From Vigna angularis (Eukaryota > Streptophyta > Magnoliopsida > Fabales > Fabaceae): 64,000 bases of DNA. Below, one piece after another: positions 20,584 through 31,016 of this stretch. A program made the translations under genes and the position numbers. Location of the stretch: positions 7,752,001 through 7,816,000 of the forward strand of contig NC_068975.1 in NCBI RefSeq assembly GCF_016808095.1. Direction: 5' to 3'. Below the pieces are notes generated by a model. That model did no database searches. It was given only the letters and a program-made list of their open reading frames with translations, and was not told the DNA's origin. How positions within the stretch are numbered: position 1 is the stretch's first letter; every line of letters begins with the position of its first letter.

Positions 20584-22076
20584 TGATAACAATTGAAAAT
20601 ACCGTTATCTTTGATGTAATTTTAATACTAAATGCATCTTTTTCTGCTTAGAAACTTGCTTGGAATCATGTTTTTCTGTTAAGTTGTGTGAATAAGAGAG
20701 TTGAGGTTGAATTTGATGATTTTATGACTAATTCTGTTTATTTTGATAGGAAATGAGTTAATATGGAAAGCAGGGATAAAGTGATAAGGGGATAGAGTTG
20801 AGAAAGGTCTAGAAAAAGTACCAGAAGGAAAGAAACTTGAGGCTTGGGCGCCCTTTTTTTATGCTTGAGCGCAGCAAACCACCGCTCGCCGCCCGGGCAC
20901 CCCTTTTTGGGCGCTTGAGCGCCAACTGCACAAAGCTTGGGCATCCTCTAGAAGGCTTAAGCGCAGGAAGTGCCGCTCACCGCTTGGGTGCCCCATTTTA
21001 GGGGCGCTTGAGCGTTGGATGTAGAAGGCTTGGATGTCCTCTGGAAGGCTTAAGCACAGGACGTGTCGCTCATCGCCTGGGCACCCCTTTTAGAGGCGCT
21101 TGAGCGCCGGATATAGAAGGCTTGGGCGACCTCTATGAGGCTTGAGCATGGAAGATCACCGCTCGCCGCCCGGGCGCCGAGGACTCGGGCCTAGGCTTTG
21201 GTTCTATTCTGCTTCTATTCTATTTAAAGGACCTAGGCGTCCTAGGTTTTTCATCTCTAGCTGGAGTAGCACAATAGCACACTCTTCCACTCTCTCAAGG
21301 CGGATTTGGATGCGAAAGTGTCCTTCCTCTACTTTTAGGGTTTTGCTATCTCATGCTTTTCCATTATTCATCTAGTTTTTCCATGTCTATGGGGAACTAA
21401 ACGCTATTTGATGTTTGGGAATGATGTAACCTTGTGAACTCTCATGTATTTGAATTGATTCTTAATTCCATATGCGTTTTCATTAATTGTTAGAGTAATT
21501 CATCTGTGCTTATTACATGCTTTGCTTAACTCATTCATCGCATGATTTATGAATTGCATGAGTGTCGGGAGGTTCCTTACAATTTAGGTTCTTGTTCAAT
21601 TTTCCCAAGAGTAATATTTCTCAGGGATGAGGGTATGAGTCTTGGTCGTCTTAAGCTCTTGATCTTCACATTTAATTGTTAGGAATGCTAGGAATTGCAT
21701 GAACTGGTTGTTAAGGACAGGCTTATTCATCGAGGGATCGCGTTTAGGTGATTTAGTGAGTGATGATAACATTAATGCATAAAGAAGAACTCTTAAATAC
21801 ATGAGAGGGAACTTGGTGAAATCTAACCCCAACAACATACTCATCTCATTATAAACAACATCCGTTCATCTTTGTGTTACTCTGCTATTGATCAAACTGC
21901 ATTCATATTTAATTTTCTGTCTTTGCATCTTAAACCAATGATCTCATTTTATTTAAGTCTTAATTAATCGAGTCATCACACGACTGTTTAGTGCCGAGAG
22001 TCTTCTGGGATACGATACTTGGTCTTACCATTTTATATTACTTGTGCGATTTGGTACACTTGTCAATCCATCAACA
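20584..22076 (+). mobile_element. Athila-type solo LTR, subfamily B, duplication TCAGG
   Basis: 1,493 bp from TGATAACAATTG to CCATCAACA, flanked by TCAGG at 20579-20583 and 22077-22081. The GC island (20840-21190) is long, with about eight gcttgggcgccc/gcttgagcgc motifs, and is followed by TCTATTTAAAGGAC (21218-21231) as the TATA region. No internal sequence is left, so it is a solo LTR formed by LTR-LTR recombination. Confidence 0.8.
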
Positions 22077-22224
22077 TCAGGCTAGCAGAGGAGAGGGTAC
22101 ATTTGGAGCCACAACTATGGAGGAGGATGCTGATGAAGAAGAAGAGGAGGAAGAGGAGGAAGAGGAAGATGAAGAAGAAGAGGATGACGATGATGATGAT
22201 GAGTCTGATGACAACAGGGGTTGA
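22077..22224 (+). pseudogene. accessory ORF acidic C-terminus
   Basis: Continues the frame from 20583: ASRGEGTFGATTMEEDADEE, then about 30 Glu/Asp residues and a stop at 22222-22224. The tail is low-complexity GAA/GAG/GAT codons, comparable with the acidic ends of the ORFs at 15541 and 409. Confidence 0.6.
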
Positions 22225-23470
22225 TCTGCTAGAGAGCATCTACTAATGAATGCAGGACTTGACGAGGAGCATCTACTGATGGATGTTGGATATAGAGAGT
22301 AGCATCTACTATTCTAACAGGATTTCTTTTTAGCTTTACTATTATGCATTTGTGAACATTGAAGTTGGTTAATATGTACTTGGCCTAATGAGATATGTTT
22401 GGATGGTTTGGTTATAAGGTGTTTGTGATGAGTAATTGTTATCTTGTGCTGCTTTATTGCGTGATTGATGTTGAGATGATGCATGGTCAAGTCTTATACA
22501 CATTTGGTTGCTCATGATTGTTAGAAACTGATGCATGATGTTAATTGTGATTAATGTGTTGGGTAGGATGTTATCAAATTGTGGAACTTGATTTAGCCTA
22601 TGAGAGATTGGGCTCTAGAGTTTTTGATTGATTGAATGTTATTGCTTTGGAAGCATGATTGATTTTGCCTAATTTTGTGTGATTGAACCATTTGCTTGCT
22701 TGTTACACATGATCAAGGCCATGTTTTCTTTTCCCTTAGAGTTAATGTCAATAGGTGAACCCATCAAAGAACAATGTTTCTCTTTATCCTTTGAACCTTG
22801 AGCTTAAAGTTGAAAGTTGAAAAACCCTTAGTGAAATCCTTACCTTGAGTTGAGTAGAGTATGTGTATGTGGTAATGGAGAATGGTTCAAGTTTGGGGTT
22901 GTGAGAAACCGGAAAGAACTTTGTGAAATTCATTAAAGAGCATTGAGCTAAAGTAAAAAGCAAAAGAAAAGAAAAGAAAAAAAGAAAAGGTTAAGCTCGA
23001 TGCAAGTAAAGTTGGGAATAAGTTAAAAATTGGTTTTTCACAAAAAAGAAGAAAGAAAGTTGAGTTTTTATTTGAATAAACGAAGTACGCACTCTTTTAA
23101 CTCAGGGATTTTGTTGTCTAGAAAAACCACTTTTCTTCTTAGCCTGGCCTCAATATAAGCCTTGAAAAGCCCTTCTGATGATAACTTGCTTGTAAGTGTG
23201 TTTGATATGTGGTTAAATGAAAGGCAAAGTTGATTCATGTGCCATTGTGATATTAGAGTGTAAGAGTGTCACCTCATTATATACTTTTGAGTGCTTGAGT
23301 GAAACAGTGTCTTTGGAGAGGAATAGTTCCATGCATCATAGGATAACTTTCTTGCTTGATTGTTGATCATTCATAAGTTTGCATCTGTGTTGTGATTAGA
23401 GGAGCACCATAGTTGAAATTCATTGACCAATTCATAAATATATCTTGACTGACATTTGTATGATAAGCAT
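22225..23470 (+). other. Athila-type 3' non-coding region (left part)
   Basis: No gene. It starts with three copies of gcatctact(g/a)atg(g/a)atg (22236, 22269, 22303) and resembles 16052-17290 throughout. It is interrupted at 23470 by the 2.4-kb solo LTR and resumes at 25838. Confidence 0.5.
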
Positions 23471-24232
23471 TAATGAGTCACAATTCTTCATTATACACTC
23501 ATCTTTCCGCACCATATCTTGTTAGTGAATTGTGTTTAATTTTCCATTTTTATCTCGTTTTCACTATTTAGGCTTAATTTCAATAATAATTCTTATTTTA
23601 ATTAATTTGAATTATTTGAGCTTAATTATTTCAATTATAAATTGTAGGACAATCACTTTTAAAAAGTTGAGAAAAGGTTTGAACGTAATGCCAGAACCAA
23701 ACGGTTAGGGTCTGTATGACCGAACGATCTGACCATAATCTTGACCGAACGGTCTGTCAAAGATGTGACTGAACGGCCTGTCAAAGTCTGCACCAAACGA
23801 GCTGAGAGCCTTGCTGGAAGCCTCCACCAAATGGTCAGCTACCAACTGAGCATTGTTGAACAGAATTGTCGAGCTTCATAGAACCGAACGGCAAAAACCT
23901 GTTGTCTGAGAGTGGATGATCGAACGGTCTGCTACTTGACCGAACGGCCTTGTAAAGACTGCACTACACACCAGCCTTCAAACCATTGTTGACCGAACGG
24001 TGGGAGCCTTTAATGACCGAACGGTCTTATGAGATGACTAGAGAACTCAACAGCAGCAGTATTGGAAGCACATTTTGGGACTTCAAAAGGGTGGCCACGT
24101 CGAACTTTAGCGCTTTGGGCCCAATTTTTAGGTCATTTTTTGTAGAACAGGCCATTAGAAGGGCAGTTTTGTCTTTTGGGGTCTATATACCGCAAAATCA
24201 CTTGTTCTTAGGGAGCATCTTCTTCCTCCTCC

Positions 24233-25352
24233 CCCTTTGGGGAGGTTTAAGTTTTGTCTTCATTCCATTTCCATGTATTAAACTCCTTTTACATTGCAAT
24301 TTAAGAGTTGAAATCGTTCCTGCATTTACTGTTCACTTTTTTTCTCGTCTCTAATGGTTGCATTTTTACTCTTCATCATCATCTTCGCTACTGTTCTACA
24401 TTTCTGGTTTTGCATTTTTACTGTTCACTTCGTTATCATTTGCGTTTCTGGATTTGAGTTTTGTGTTTGAGTTTGTTTGGTGCATTTTAATTCATGCAAG
24501 TTCGTTTCTGCCAAAGCGTTTACTGTTCCAAGGTTTTGTTTCTGCAACCTTATTCTGCTGCTTTTCGATTCTGCACGTTCACTGTTCTGCTTTTACTACA
24601 CACCGTTCGGTTTTTATTGATACCGTTTGGTCTCTAACATGTGACACTGTTAGAGACCGTTCGGCTTGTCTTCATCTATTCCTATTTAGTTTTACATTCC
24701 CTGTTGTCTTCATACAGTTCGGTCACCTAACACCGTTCAGCCTTTCCTGTATTGTTTATTTACCGTTCAGTTTTTCTCATGTGTACTAGTTACCCTTTAG
24801 GGAGGTTTAGGTTTTGTCTTCATTCCATTTCCATGTATTAAACTCCTTTTACATTGCAATTTAAGAGTTGAAATCGTTCCTGCATTTACTGTTCACTTTC
24901 TTTCTCGTCTCTAATGGTTGCATTTTTACTCTTCATCATCATCTTCGCTACTGTTCTACATTTCTGGTTTCGCATTTTTACTGTTCACTTCGTTATCATT
25001 TGCGTTTCTAGATTTGAGTTTTGTGTTTGAGTTTGTTTGGTGCATTTTAATTCATGCAAGTTCGTTTCTTCCAAAGCGTTTACTGTTCCAGCGTTTTGTT
25101 TCTGCAACCTTATTCTGCTGCTTTTCGATTCTGCATGTTCACTGTTCTGCTTTTACTACACACCGTTCGGTTTTTATTGATACCGTTTGGTCTCTAACAT
25201 GTGACACTGTTAGAGACTGTTCGGCTTTTCTTCATCTATTCCTATTTAGTTTTACATTGCCTGTTGTCTTCATATCGTTCGGTCACCTAACACCGTTCAG
25301 CCTTTCCTGTATTGTTTATTTACCGTTCAGTTTTTCTCATGTGTACTAGTTA
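24233..25352 (+). repeat. 560-bp tandem duplication
   Basis: Copies 24233-24792 and 24793-25352 differ at only a small number of positions. Each contains a 143-codon open frame, but this is Phe/Ser-rich and low in complexity and I do not regard it as a gene. The junction is at CCCTTT. Confidence 0.9.
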
Positions 25353-25697
25353 CATTTGCTTGTTGTAGCTTACCGTTCGGTCTCTAACTTCACTACAAGA
25401 GTTAGTTCGAAATTTTCTTTGTTCTGATTTATATTATCGTTGCTCTCTCAGTGACGTTCGGTTTGTGCTTGTTTTGTTCATCATTTCCTTGTGCGTTTAC
25501 TTTTATAGTTTGGTCTTTATTGTGGAATCGACCGTTCGGTCTCCTTGTCAGGACGTTCGGTCTTGTGAATAGGATTGTTCGGCTCTGTGAAGAACATTGT
25601 TCAGCTTTACTGTTTTGCACATTTATTTTAATGCTTACGGTTCTGTTTAGTTATGTTTAATTTCCAGTTTAATTTTCCTTGCCAAAACACTTTCAAA

Positions 25698-25711
25698 CCC
25701 CCCCCCCCCCC
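25698..25711 (+). repeat. run of 14 C
   Basis: An uninterrupted C run near the 3' end of the ACCGAACGG solo LTR. Confidence 0.9.
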
Positions 25712-25837
25712 ACTGCGTGTTTGACCTAAGTCTCAAACCACATTTGGTCCTTGAGAGACGACCTAGGAGTCACTTCCTAGCACTATACTGCATTCTTTAA
25801 TGCACATCAAATTTGATGGGCCGAGAGAGCCGCATCA

Positions 25838-25965
25838 AGCATATATGAGTGATTACTTGTCTTGGAAGAAAGTGTTTTGTGATATGCTGAACCATTGAAG
25901 TATTGTTTAGGCTGAGTCATATTTTGTTTTGCTTGAGGACAAACAAAGTTTCAAGTTTAAGGTTG
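25838..25965 (+). other. Athila-type 3' non-coding region (right part) with primer tract
   Basis: Continues 22225-23470 after the solo LTR. It ends 'gcttgaggacaaacaaag..caagtttaaggt' directly before the LTR; the tract is decayed from AAGTTTGGGG. Confidence 0.5.
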
Positions 25966-26901
25966 TGATAATGGTTAATTTCACTGTTATTTGAGAGTAA
26001 ATTTTGATAACAAATGAACCCTTTTTGACTTAGAAACTTGCTTGCTTGCCTGTTTTTAGTTTATTTTGATGAATAAGAGAGTTGAGGTTATAGTTTAAGA
26101 TTTTATCACTAAATTCCACTGATTTTGTAGGAAACTGGGATGAATTGGAAGAGGAGTTAAATTTCAAGAAATTGGAACTCATAAAGGATAGAAAGAGCAC
26201 CAGAAGAGAAGGTTGGTAAAGGTCGCAGTCACGCTTTGGGGATGATGTAACCTTGTGAACTCTAATGTATTTGAATTGATTCCAATATTTTTATGCTTCT
26301 TTCATTAATTGCTAGGGTTATTCTTCTTTGCTCAATGCTTGTTATGTTTAACTCATTCATGGCATGATTATTGGTTTTCGTGATATGGACACATACAGGG
26401 AAACCTAGATCTAGAGAATTTTCTCCCAAAAGCAGTATTGCCTAGACATAGGGATATGAGTTTTGGCTATCTTAAGTTTCTAAGCGTAATGCAGAATTAA
26501 TTGCTAGTGATACAAGACATTGTGATCTAGTAATTAAGGATAGGCTTTCTTCGCCGAGACATCGGATTTTAAGTAATTTAGAAAGTGATATTAACATTAA
26601 TGAACAAGATGAATTCATATATGCATGAGAGTAAACTAGGTGAAATCTAAACCCCAACAACATATTCATATCATATTTTCAATATCATCCATTCATCTTT
26701 GTGCTTTCTTCAATTGATAAAAAGTGCATGCATATTTACTTTCTTGTTTTGCATTCAAAATCCTAAATTGTTATTAAAAAGTCTTAATTAGTTGAGTAAT
26801 CACATGACTGTTTAGTGTCGTGAGTCTCTTGGAAAACGATACTTGGTCTTACCATTTATTAGTACTTGATACGATTCGGTACACTTGTCGACATATTAAT
26901 A
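25966..26901 (+). repeat. outer Athila-type 3' LTR with promoter deletion
   Basis: Pairs with the 5' LTR at 8231. At about 26232 it jumps from 'cgcagtcac' to 'ttggggatgatg', losing some 335 bp that in the 5' copy include the GC island and the TATA region. It ends ATTAATA followed by GAAGC. Confidence 0.65.
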
Positions 26902-27324
26902 GAAGCTAAAAGAGAAACGGAGGAGAAAGAAAAGAAAGAGAAAGAAGAAAATGAGAGAAGAGAAAGGGAAGAGAAAGAAAACAAAGAGAAAGAAGAAAAT
27001 GAGAGAAGAGAGAGGGAGGAGAAAGAAAAGATAGAGAAAAGAGATTGAGAGGAGGGAAAAGGCTAAGGAAGAACTCCTACTCAAAGAAGAACTCCCACTC
27101 AAAGAAGAAGTATTACTCAAGGCACCTCCTACTTTCCCAATCATAATTGAGTCAAGAATTCTACAGGGAGTTTTCCAAACTTTGAACTCTTATCCTTTCA
27201 TTAATGATTCTCATTTCTTTGTTTCACCCTAAAGTTTTGAATGTCTTTTACCTTCAATTTTTTTGAGAGATGGAACATTTCTTTTGAATGTCCTCCCAAA
27301 AGAACATTGCTTTTAAAAGATCAA
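26902..27324 (+). pseudogene. Ty3/gypsy gag, 3' half
   Basis: The continuation of 7457-8230 after the insertion: a Glu/Lys/Arg-rich frame with a 39-bp-spaced repeat (gagagaagag-type), then KEELLLKEELPLKEEVLLKA and degenerate sequence to 27324, where a TGTAAGACCC LTR begins. Confidence 0.55.
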
Positions 27325-27519
27325 TGTAAGACCCATATAAATAAAATGATTTCTTACCTTAAGTATTTTATTTTGTGGTATTATATAATAAATTGTGATG
27401 AAAAACAATGTTGAGAAATAATTAAGGAAGGGAAGAAAATTAAATTAATATTGGTTTCATAGTAAATTTCGAAAAAGTTGAAAGAGTATTTAAGTATAAT
27501 TGTTTGCGCTATTATGTCA

Positions 27520-27640
27520 GCGGATGGAGCCTGGTCTAGTGGTTGATGTGAATGTGCATGGGAGGGTGTGTGTGCTTGGTCTCAAGTTCAGACCCTCCTA
27601 AGACCAAAAAGGCTCCTAGCTCTTTTTAATTTCCACCTTG
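27520..27640 (+). mobile_element. candidate tRNA-derived SINE segment inside the LTR
   Basis: TGGTCTAGTGGTTG (27532-27545) resembles a polymerase III A box, and AAGTTCAGACCC (27583-27594) a B box, about 40 bp apart, as in plant SINEs. No clear poly(A) end or target duplication was seen. It may be part of the LTR itself. Confidence 0.3.
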
Positions 27641-27954
27641 GATGTGGGTCCCACTATGAGTCAATGTTATATTATTTTTTGATGTTGAGGAAGCACTTAG
27701 GTTAATGGTTCCATTATTTGATTCTAAGAGGGAACTTTTATTCCCATTACTCCCTCATTTATGTGAATGCTTGGACCATTTCCTTTCTTTTTTCTCCACT
27801 TTGCTTGAGTGGGCACATTTTTTTTGGGCACATGTTTTCTAGACTTAGGAGGCTTGTAAGTGACCTTGCGGAGGTTAAAGCTTGGAGAGTGGAGAAGAGA
27901 CTTTGGAGACCAACCAAGTTGGTGAGAGAAAGGAAGAGCCACCCTTAGGACATA

Positions 27955-28078
27955 ACATAGTGTATGATGAGTAGATGGTAAGGGGTTTAACTTGGGATAT
28001 AACATAGTGTATGATGAGTAGAAGGTAAGGGGTTTAACTTGGGATATAACATAGTGTATGATGGGTAGAAGGTAACCA
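27955..28078 (+). repeat. 47-bp tandem repeat, about 2.6 copies
   Basis: 'gtgtatgatgagtag' starts at 27960, 28007 and 28054. A 24-bp repeat (gttgttgcatcctttcttcc) follows at 28085-28132. Confidence 0.8.
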
Positions 28079-28249
28079 TATAATGTTGTTGCATCCTTTC
28101 TTCCTTATGTTGTTGCATCCTTTCTTCCTTATGTGTTTTCTTTTTTGTTGTAAGTTTTATGAGTTTTGGGTATAACATGAGTTTTGGGTATAACACGCAG
28201 AAGCTAAAAATGAACTTTTGCAATTTTTCCCAGATTTATTTGAGACCCT

Positions 28250-29270
28250 TCCCAAAGTCCAAAATAGTTTTATGAGTAGTCACATTAAAGATAATTGAGT
28301 CTAGTTCCCAATAAATCAAGAATCAACTCAATTGGAATTCGGTAGAGAGAGTAATGAGCAAAACAGTCATCAAAAGTCAAAGCTGAGCATAACAGAGCGT
28401 GATTGAATTTTCCGATTTTTAATAATTTTACTACAGCTATCCCTGTAGTCCAAAAATTTCGAGTTTTGTGTCCAAAGAAAGATATTTGAGTCTAATTTCC
28501 AACAAAGCCTATACCAGAGCATGATTAAATTTTCCGATTCTTAATAATTTTACTGCAGCTAGCCCTGTAGTCCAAAAATTTCGAGTTTTGTGTCCAAAGA
28601 AAGATATTTGAGTCTACTTTCCAACAAAGCCAGAATCAACTCAATTGGAGTTCGGTAGAGAGAGTAATGAGCAAAACAGTTATCAAAGGTCAAAGCTGAG
28701 TATACCAGAGCGTGATTAAATTTTCCGATTCTTAATAATTTTACTGCAGCTAGCCCTGTAGTCCACAAATTTCGAGTTTTGTGTCCAAAGAAATATATTT
28801 GAGTCTAGTTTCCAACAAAGCAAGAATCAACTCAATTGGAGTTCGGTAGAGAGAGTAATAAGCAAAGCAGTCATCAAAGTCAAAGCTGAGCATACCAGAG
28901 CGTGATTGAATTTTCTGATTTTTAATAATTTTACTGCAGCTAGTCCTGTAGTCCAAAAATTTCTCGTTTTATATTCAAAGAAAGATATTTGAGTCTACTT
29001 TCCAACAAAGCAAAAATCAACTCAATTGGAGTTTGGTAGAGAGAGTAATGAGCAAAACAATCATCAAAGGTCAAAGCTGAGCATACCAGAGCGTGATTAA
29101 ATTTTCCGATTTTTAATAATTTTACTGCAGCTAGCCCTATAGTCCAAAAATTTCTAGTGTTGTGTACAAAGAAATATATTTGAGTCTAGTTTCCAATAAA
29201 AAAGAAATCAACTCATTTGGAGTTATGTACAAAGATTTATCAGTAAAATAACAAGCAAAGGTTAGTGTGG
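28250..29270 (+). repeat. 191-bp tandem repeat array (plus)
   Basis: The block CTGCAGCTAGCCCTGTAGTC recurs at about 28552, 28744, 28936 and 29127, with a shorter first unit at 28432. The spacing is 191-192 bp. The same unit occurs inverted at 31017-32165. Short ORFs in it repeat because the unit repeats; they are not genes. Confidence 0.85.
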
Positions 29271-29801
29271 ACAACATTCAATTTTACTCATTGGGAGCAC
29301 TTATCTACACTCTTTGGCCAAGAGTGTGGGGAAGAGGGTATTGAGAATTTTCTTCCATTGTTGGAAGAGGAAAGAATGAATTATGAGAAGGAGAGGAGTG
29401 AAAGAGATGTTGGGTGATGATTGTGATGGTAAAATTTTGAGAGCAAGCGTTCTGTCATTTCCTTAGAATTTTTGTCGAATCGATGGTGTTCGTATTGCGA
29501 TACGATAGTGTGTTGAATCTCTGCGGAGACTGAGGTTCGAGTGTCACCCTTTCCTCCTACATAGGGACTAGAGAGGTCGCCCAATGACTTCGGCTCGTGT
29601 GAGTATAGTGCCCGGTGGGTGCGCCTAACCGAAGTTTTTACTTGTAATTCCTTGAGGAGTCGGGGAGATAGGTATGAAGTTGCGATGGAACACGGCTCGA
29701 ATCGCCCTGTTTTTCAAAACAGGTTTGGTACGACAAAATTCAAGGAAACAACATAAGCTTGAGTAAATGATTGAGTCGTGAGTTTAATACTGTGATGTAT
29801 T

Positions 29802-29985
29802 GTAATATTGTGACTTTGATAGTTTGAGTGGTGATGATCTGAGGTATTAATATTATGACTTTGATAGTCCGAGTGGTTATGATCTGAGGTACTAATATTG
29901 TGACTTTGATAGTCTGAGTGGTGATGATCTGAGTTATTAATATTGTGACTTTGATAGTCTGAGTGGTGATGATCTGAGTTATGAG
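29802..29985 (+). repeat. 45-bp tandem repeat, four copies
   Basis: TGACTTTGATAGT starts at 29811, 29856, 29901 and 29946, an exact 45-bp step. Confidence 0.9.
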
Positions 29986-30397
29986 TTGAATATTGCGTTG
30001 TAATGTGAGATTGTGATTAGGATAATCTAAGTTGTGATATTTTGATATTGAAATTATATGCTATGTTAGGTTCTTCATTACTCACCCTGAAATGTTGTGG
30101 TTGTGGTTTCCACCTACGATGATCGTACTTGTACGAGAGTAGATGGCGTTGCAGATGAGGCAGAGATGAAGTAGCACGACGAGAGTTATGGGAAATACTA
30201 TGGGGAACTTATCATGTTTTAAAGTAATTTTATGTCCTTGAATAATGAATTTGATATTTTCAAGGTTTTAACCTTATGTTGTAAGATACTTAGACTTATG
30301 ATGGTTTAGTTCCGCGATGTTAATTTATAAAAAAAAAACTGGCGTAAAATTTCGGATTTGTTATTTTCTAGTGGCACTCCGTAAGGGGTGTTACATT

Positions 30398-30410
30398 TGG
30401 TATCAGAGCC
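30398..30410 (+). other. primer binding site, tRNA-iMet
   Basis: TGGTATCAGAGCC, two bases after the LTR end. Exact match to the canonical initiator-Met primer site. Confidence 0.85.
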
Positions 30411-31016
30411 AGGTTTCAAAAAAAATCTTTGGGGCTTTTGGGAGGTGAGCTCGACTAGTACGTTGGATTAATTTTGATATTTTTTTTGTGTGGTTATTTT
30501 TCCTTGTTTATCTTTTGCATTATAAATGATAAGGATGTCAGGTGCGACACACTCATTTATATCATTGTTGTGTGTTGAGAATCTTGGACTCTTTATGTTT
30601 GAACTGGGTGCGAGCTTGTTGTCTCTACTCCAACATCCGGACAAGTTTCAACTAGTTCAATCTGCGTTGGGTGTCCTATCGAGGAGACAGGTCACAAGTC
30701 CAGAGTCAACTTGGTGTGCTTACCGCTTAAAGGTCTGGACGTGATCTTGGGGATGGATTGGTTAGCTGATAACCATGTTATGATTGACTGTGGACATTAG
30801 AGAGTAGTCTTCCAAGAACCAGAAGCCATTAAAATGTCAACATCAAAGGAAGTTGTACAAGATCTCAAGACTGGAGCTGTTTGCTTTATGTTGGTAGTGA
30901 AAGAACAGAAGAAGAGCATAGACGAGCAGATCAGTGGAGTACCAGTAGTCGAGGAATATGTTGATATTTTCCCTGAGGAGGTACCGGGTTTGCCGCCACG
31001 TTGTGAAGTGGACTAC
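30411..31016 (+). pseudogene. Ty3/gypsy protease and start of RT (Tekay-like), truncated
   Basis: The frame from 30526 gives SGATHSFIS (active-site Asp replaced by Met). After a frameshift LKGLDVILGMDWLADNH follows, then from 30834 a frame ending VEEYVDIFPEEVPGLPP, the conserved approach to RT. It stops at 31016, where an inverted LTR-like piece begins. Gag is missing between the primer site and protease. It is non-functional. Confidence 0.8.

Larger units (their letters stand above)
23471..25837 (+). mobile_element. solo LTR rich in ACCGAACGG motifs, duplication AGCAT
   Basis: 2,367 bp flanked by AGCAT (23466-23470 and 25838-25842). It starts TAATGAGTC (probably TG mutated to TA) and ends GCCGCATCA. 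About eleven ACCGAACGG-like motifs lie at 23690-24030, then a TATA box GTCTATATACC (24181-24191), then about fifteen motifs in the opposite orientation (CCGTTCGG) down to 25570. It carries a 560-bp tandem duplication and a 14-C run. The family was not identified; the lack of any coding sequence fits a solo LTR. Confidence 0.65.
8231..26901 (+). mobile_element. composite Athila-type Ty3/gypsy insertion, about 18.7 kb
   Basis: The outer ends are LTRs of one subfamily (start TGATAA(C/T)GGTTAATTTCA, seen at 8231 and 25966) flanked by GAAGC on both sides. Reading across the duplication restores a continuous charged gag frame. Inside are further LTRs in both orientations, gag and accessory-ORF fragments, and two solo LTRs, so it grew by later nested insertions and LTR recombination. 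No reverse transcriptase or integrase was recognised anywhere inside. The 3' LTR ends in TA where CA is expected, which I take as a point mutation. Confidence 0.65.
27325..30395 (+). repeat. long Ty3/gypsy 5' LTR (Tekay/Del-like) with internal repeats
   Basis: 3,071 bp from TGTAAGACCC to GGGGTGTTACA, followed two bases later by a tRNA-iMet primer site. Length, ends and primer fit the Tekay/Del chromovirus lineage. Inside are a SINE-like segment, 47-bp, 24-bp, 191-bp and 45-bp tandem repeats. PR-RT coding sequence downstream supports the orientation. No target duplication was found because the right side is rearranged. Confidence 0.7.

Noticed and set aside
22019..22246. 75-codon Lys/Met-rich plus-strand ORF
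   Set aside because: Frame-shifted reading of the acidic tail of the accessory ORF.
24358..25349. Two 143-codon plus-strand ORFs, almost identical
   Set aside because: Phe/Ser-rich low-complexity frames that follow from the 560-bp tandem duplication inside an LTR; no domain and no codon signal.
26896..27144. 82-codon minus-strand ORF, hydrophobic
   Set aside because: Complement of the GAGAAAGAA-rich gag repeat; low complexity.
28250..29270. Regular repeats resembling a CRISPR-like array
   Set aside because: Units of 191 bp without distinct spacers; it is a tandem repeat in a plant LTR.
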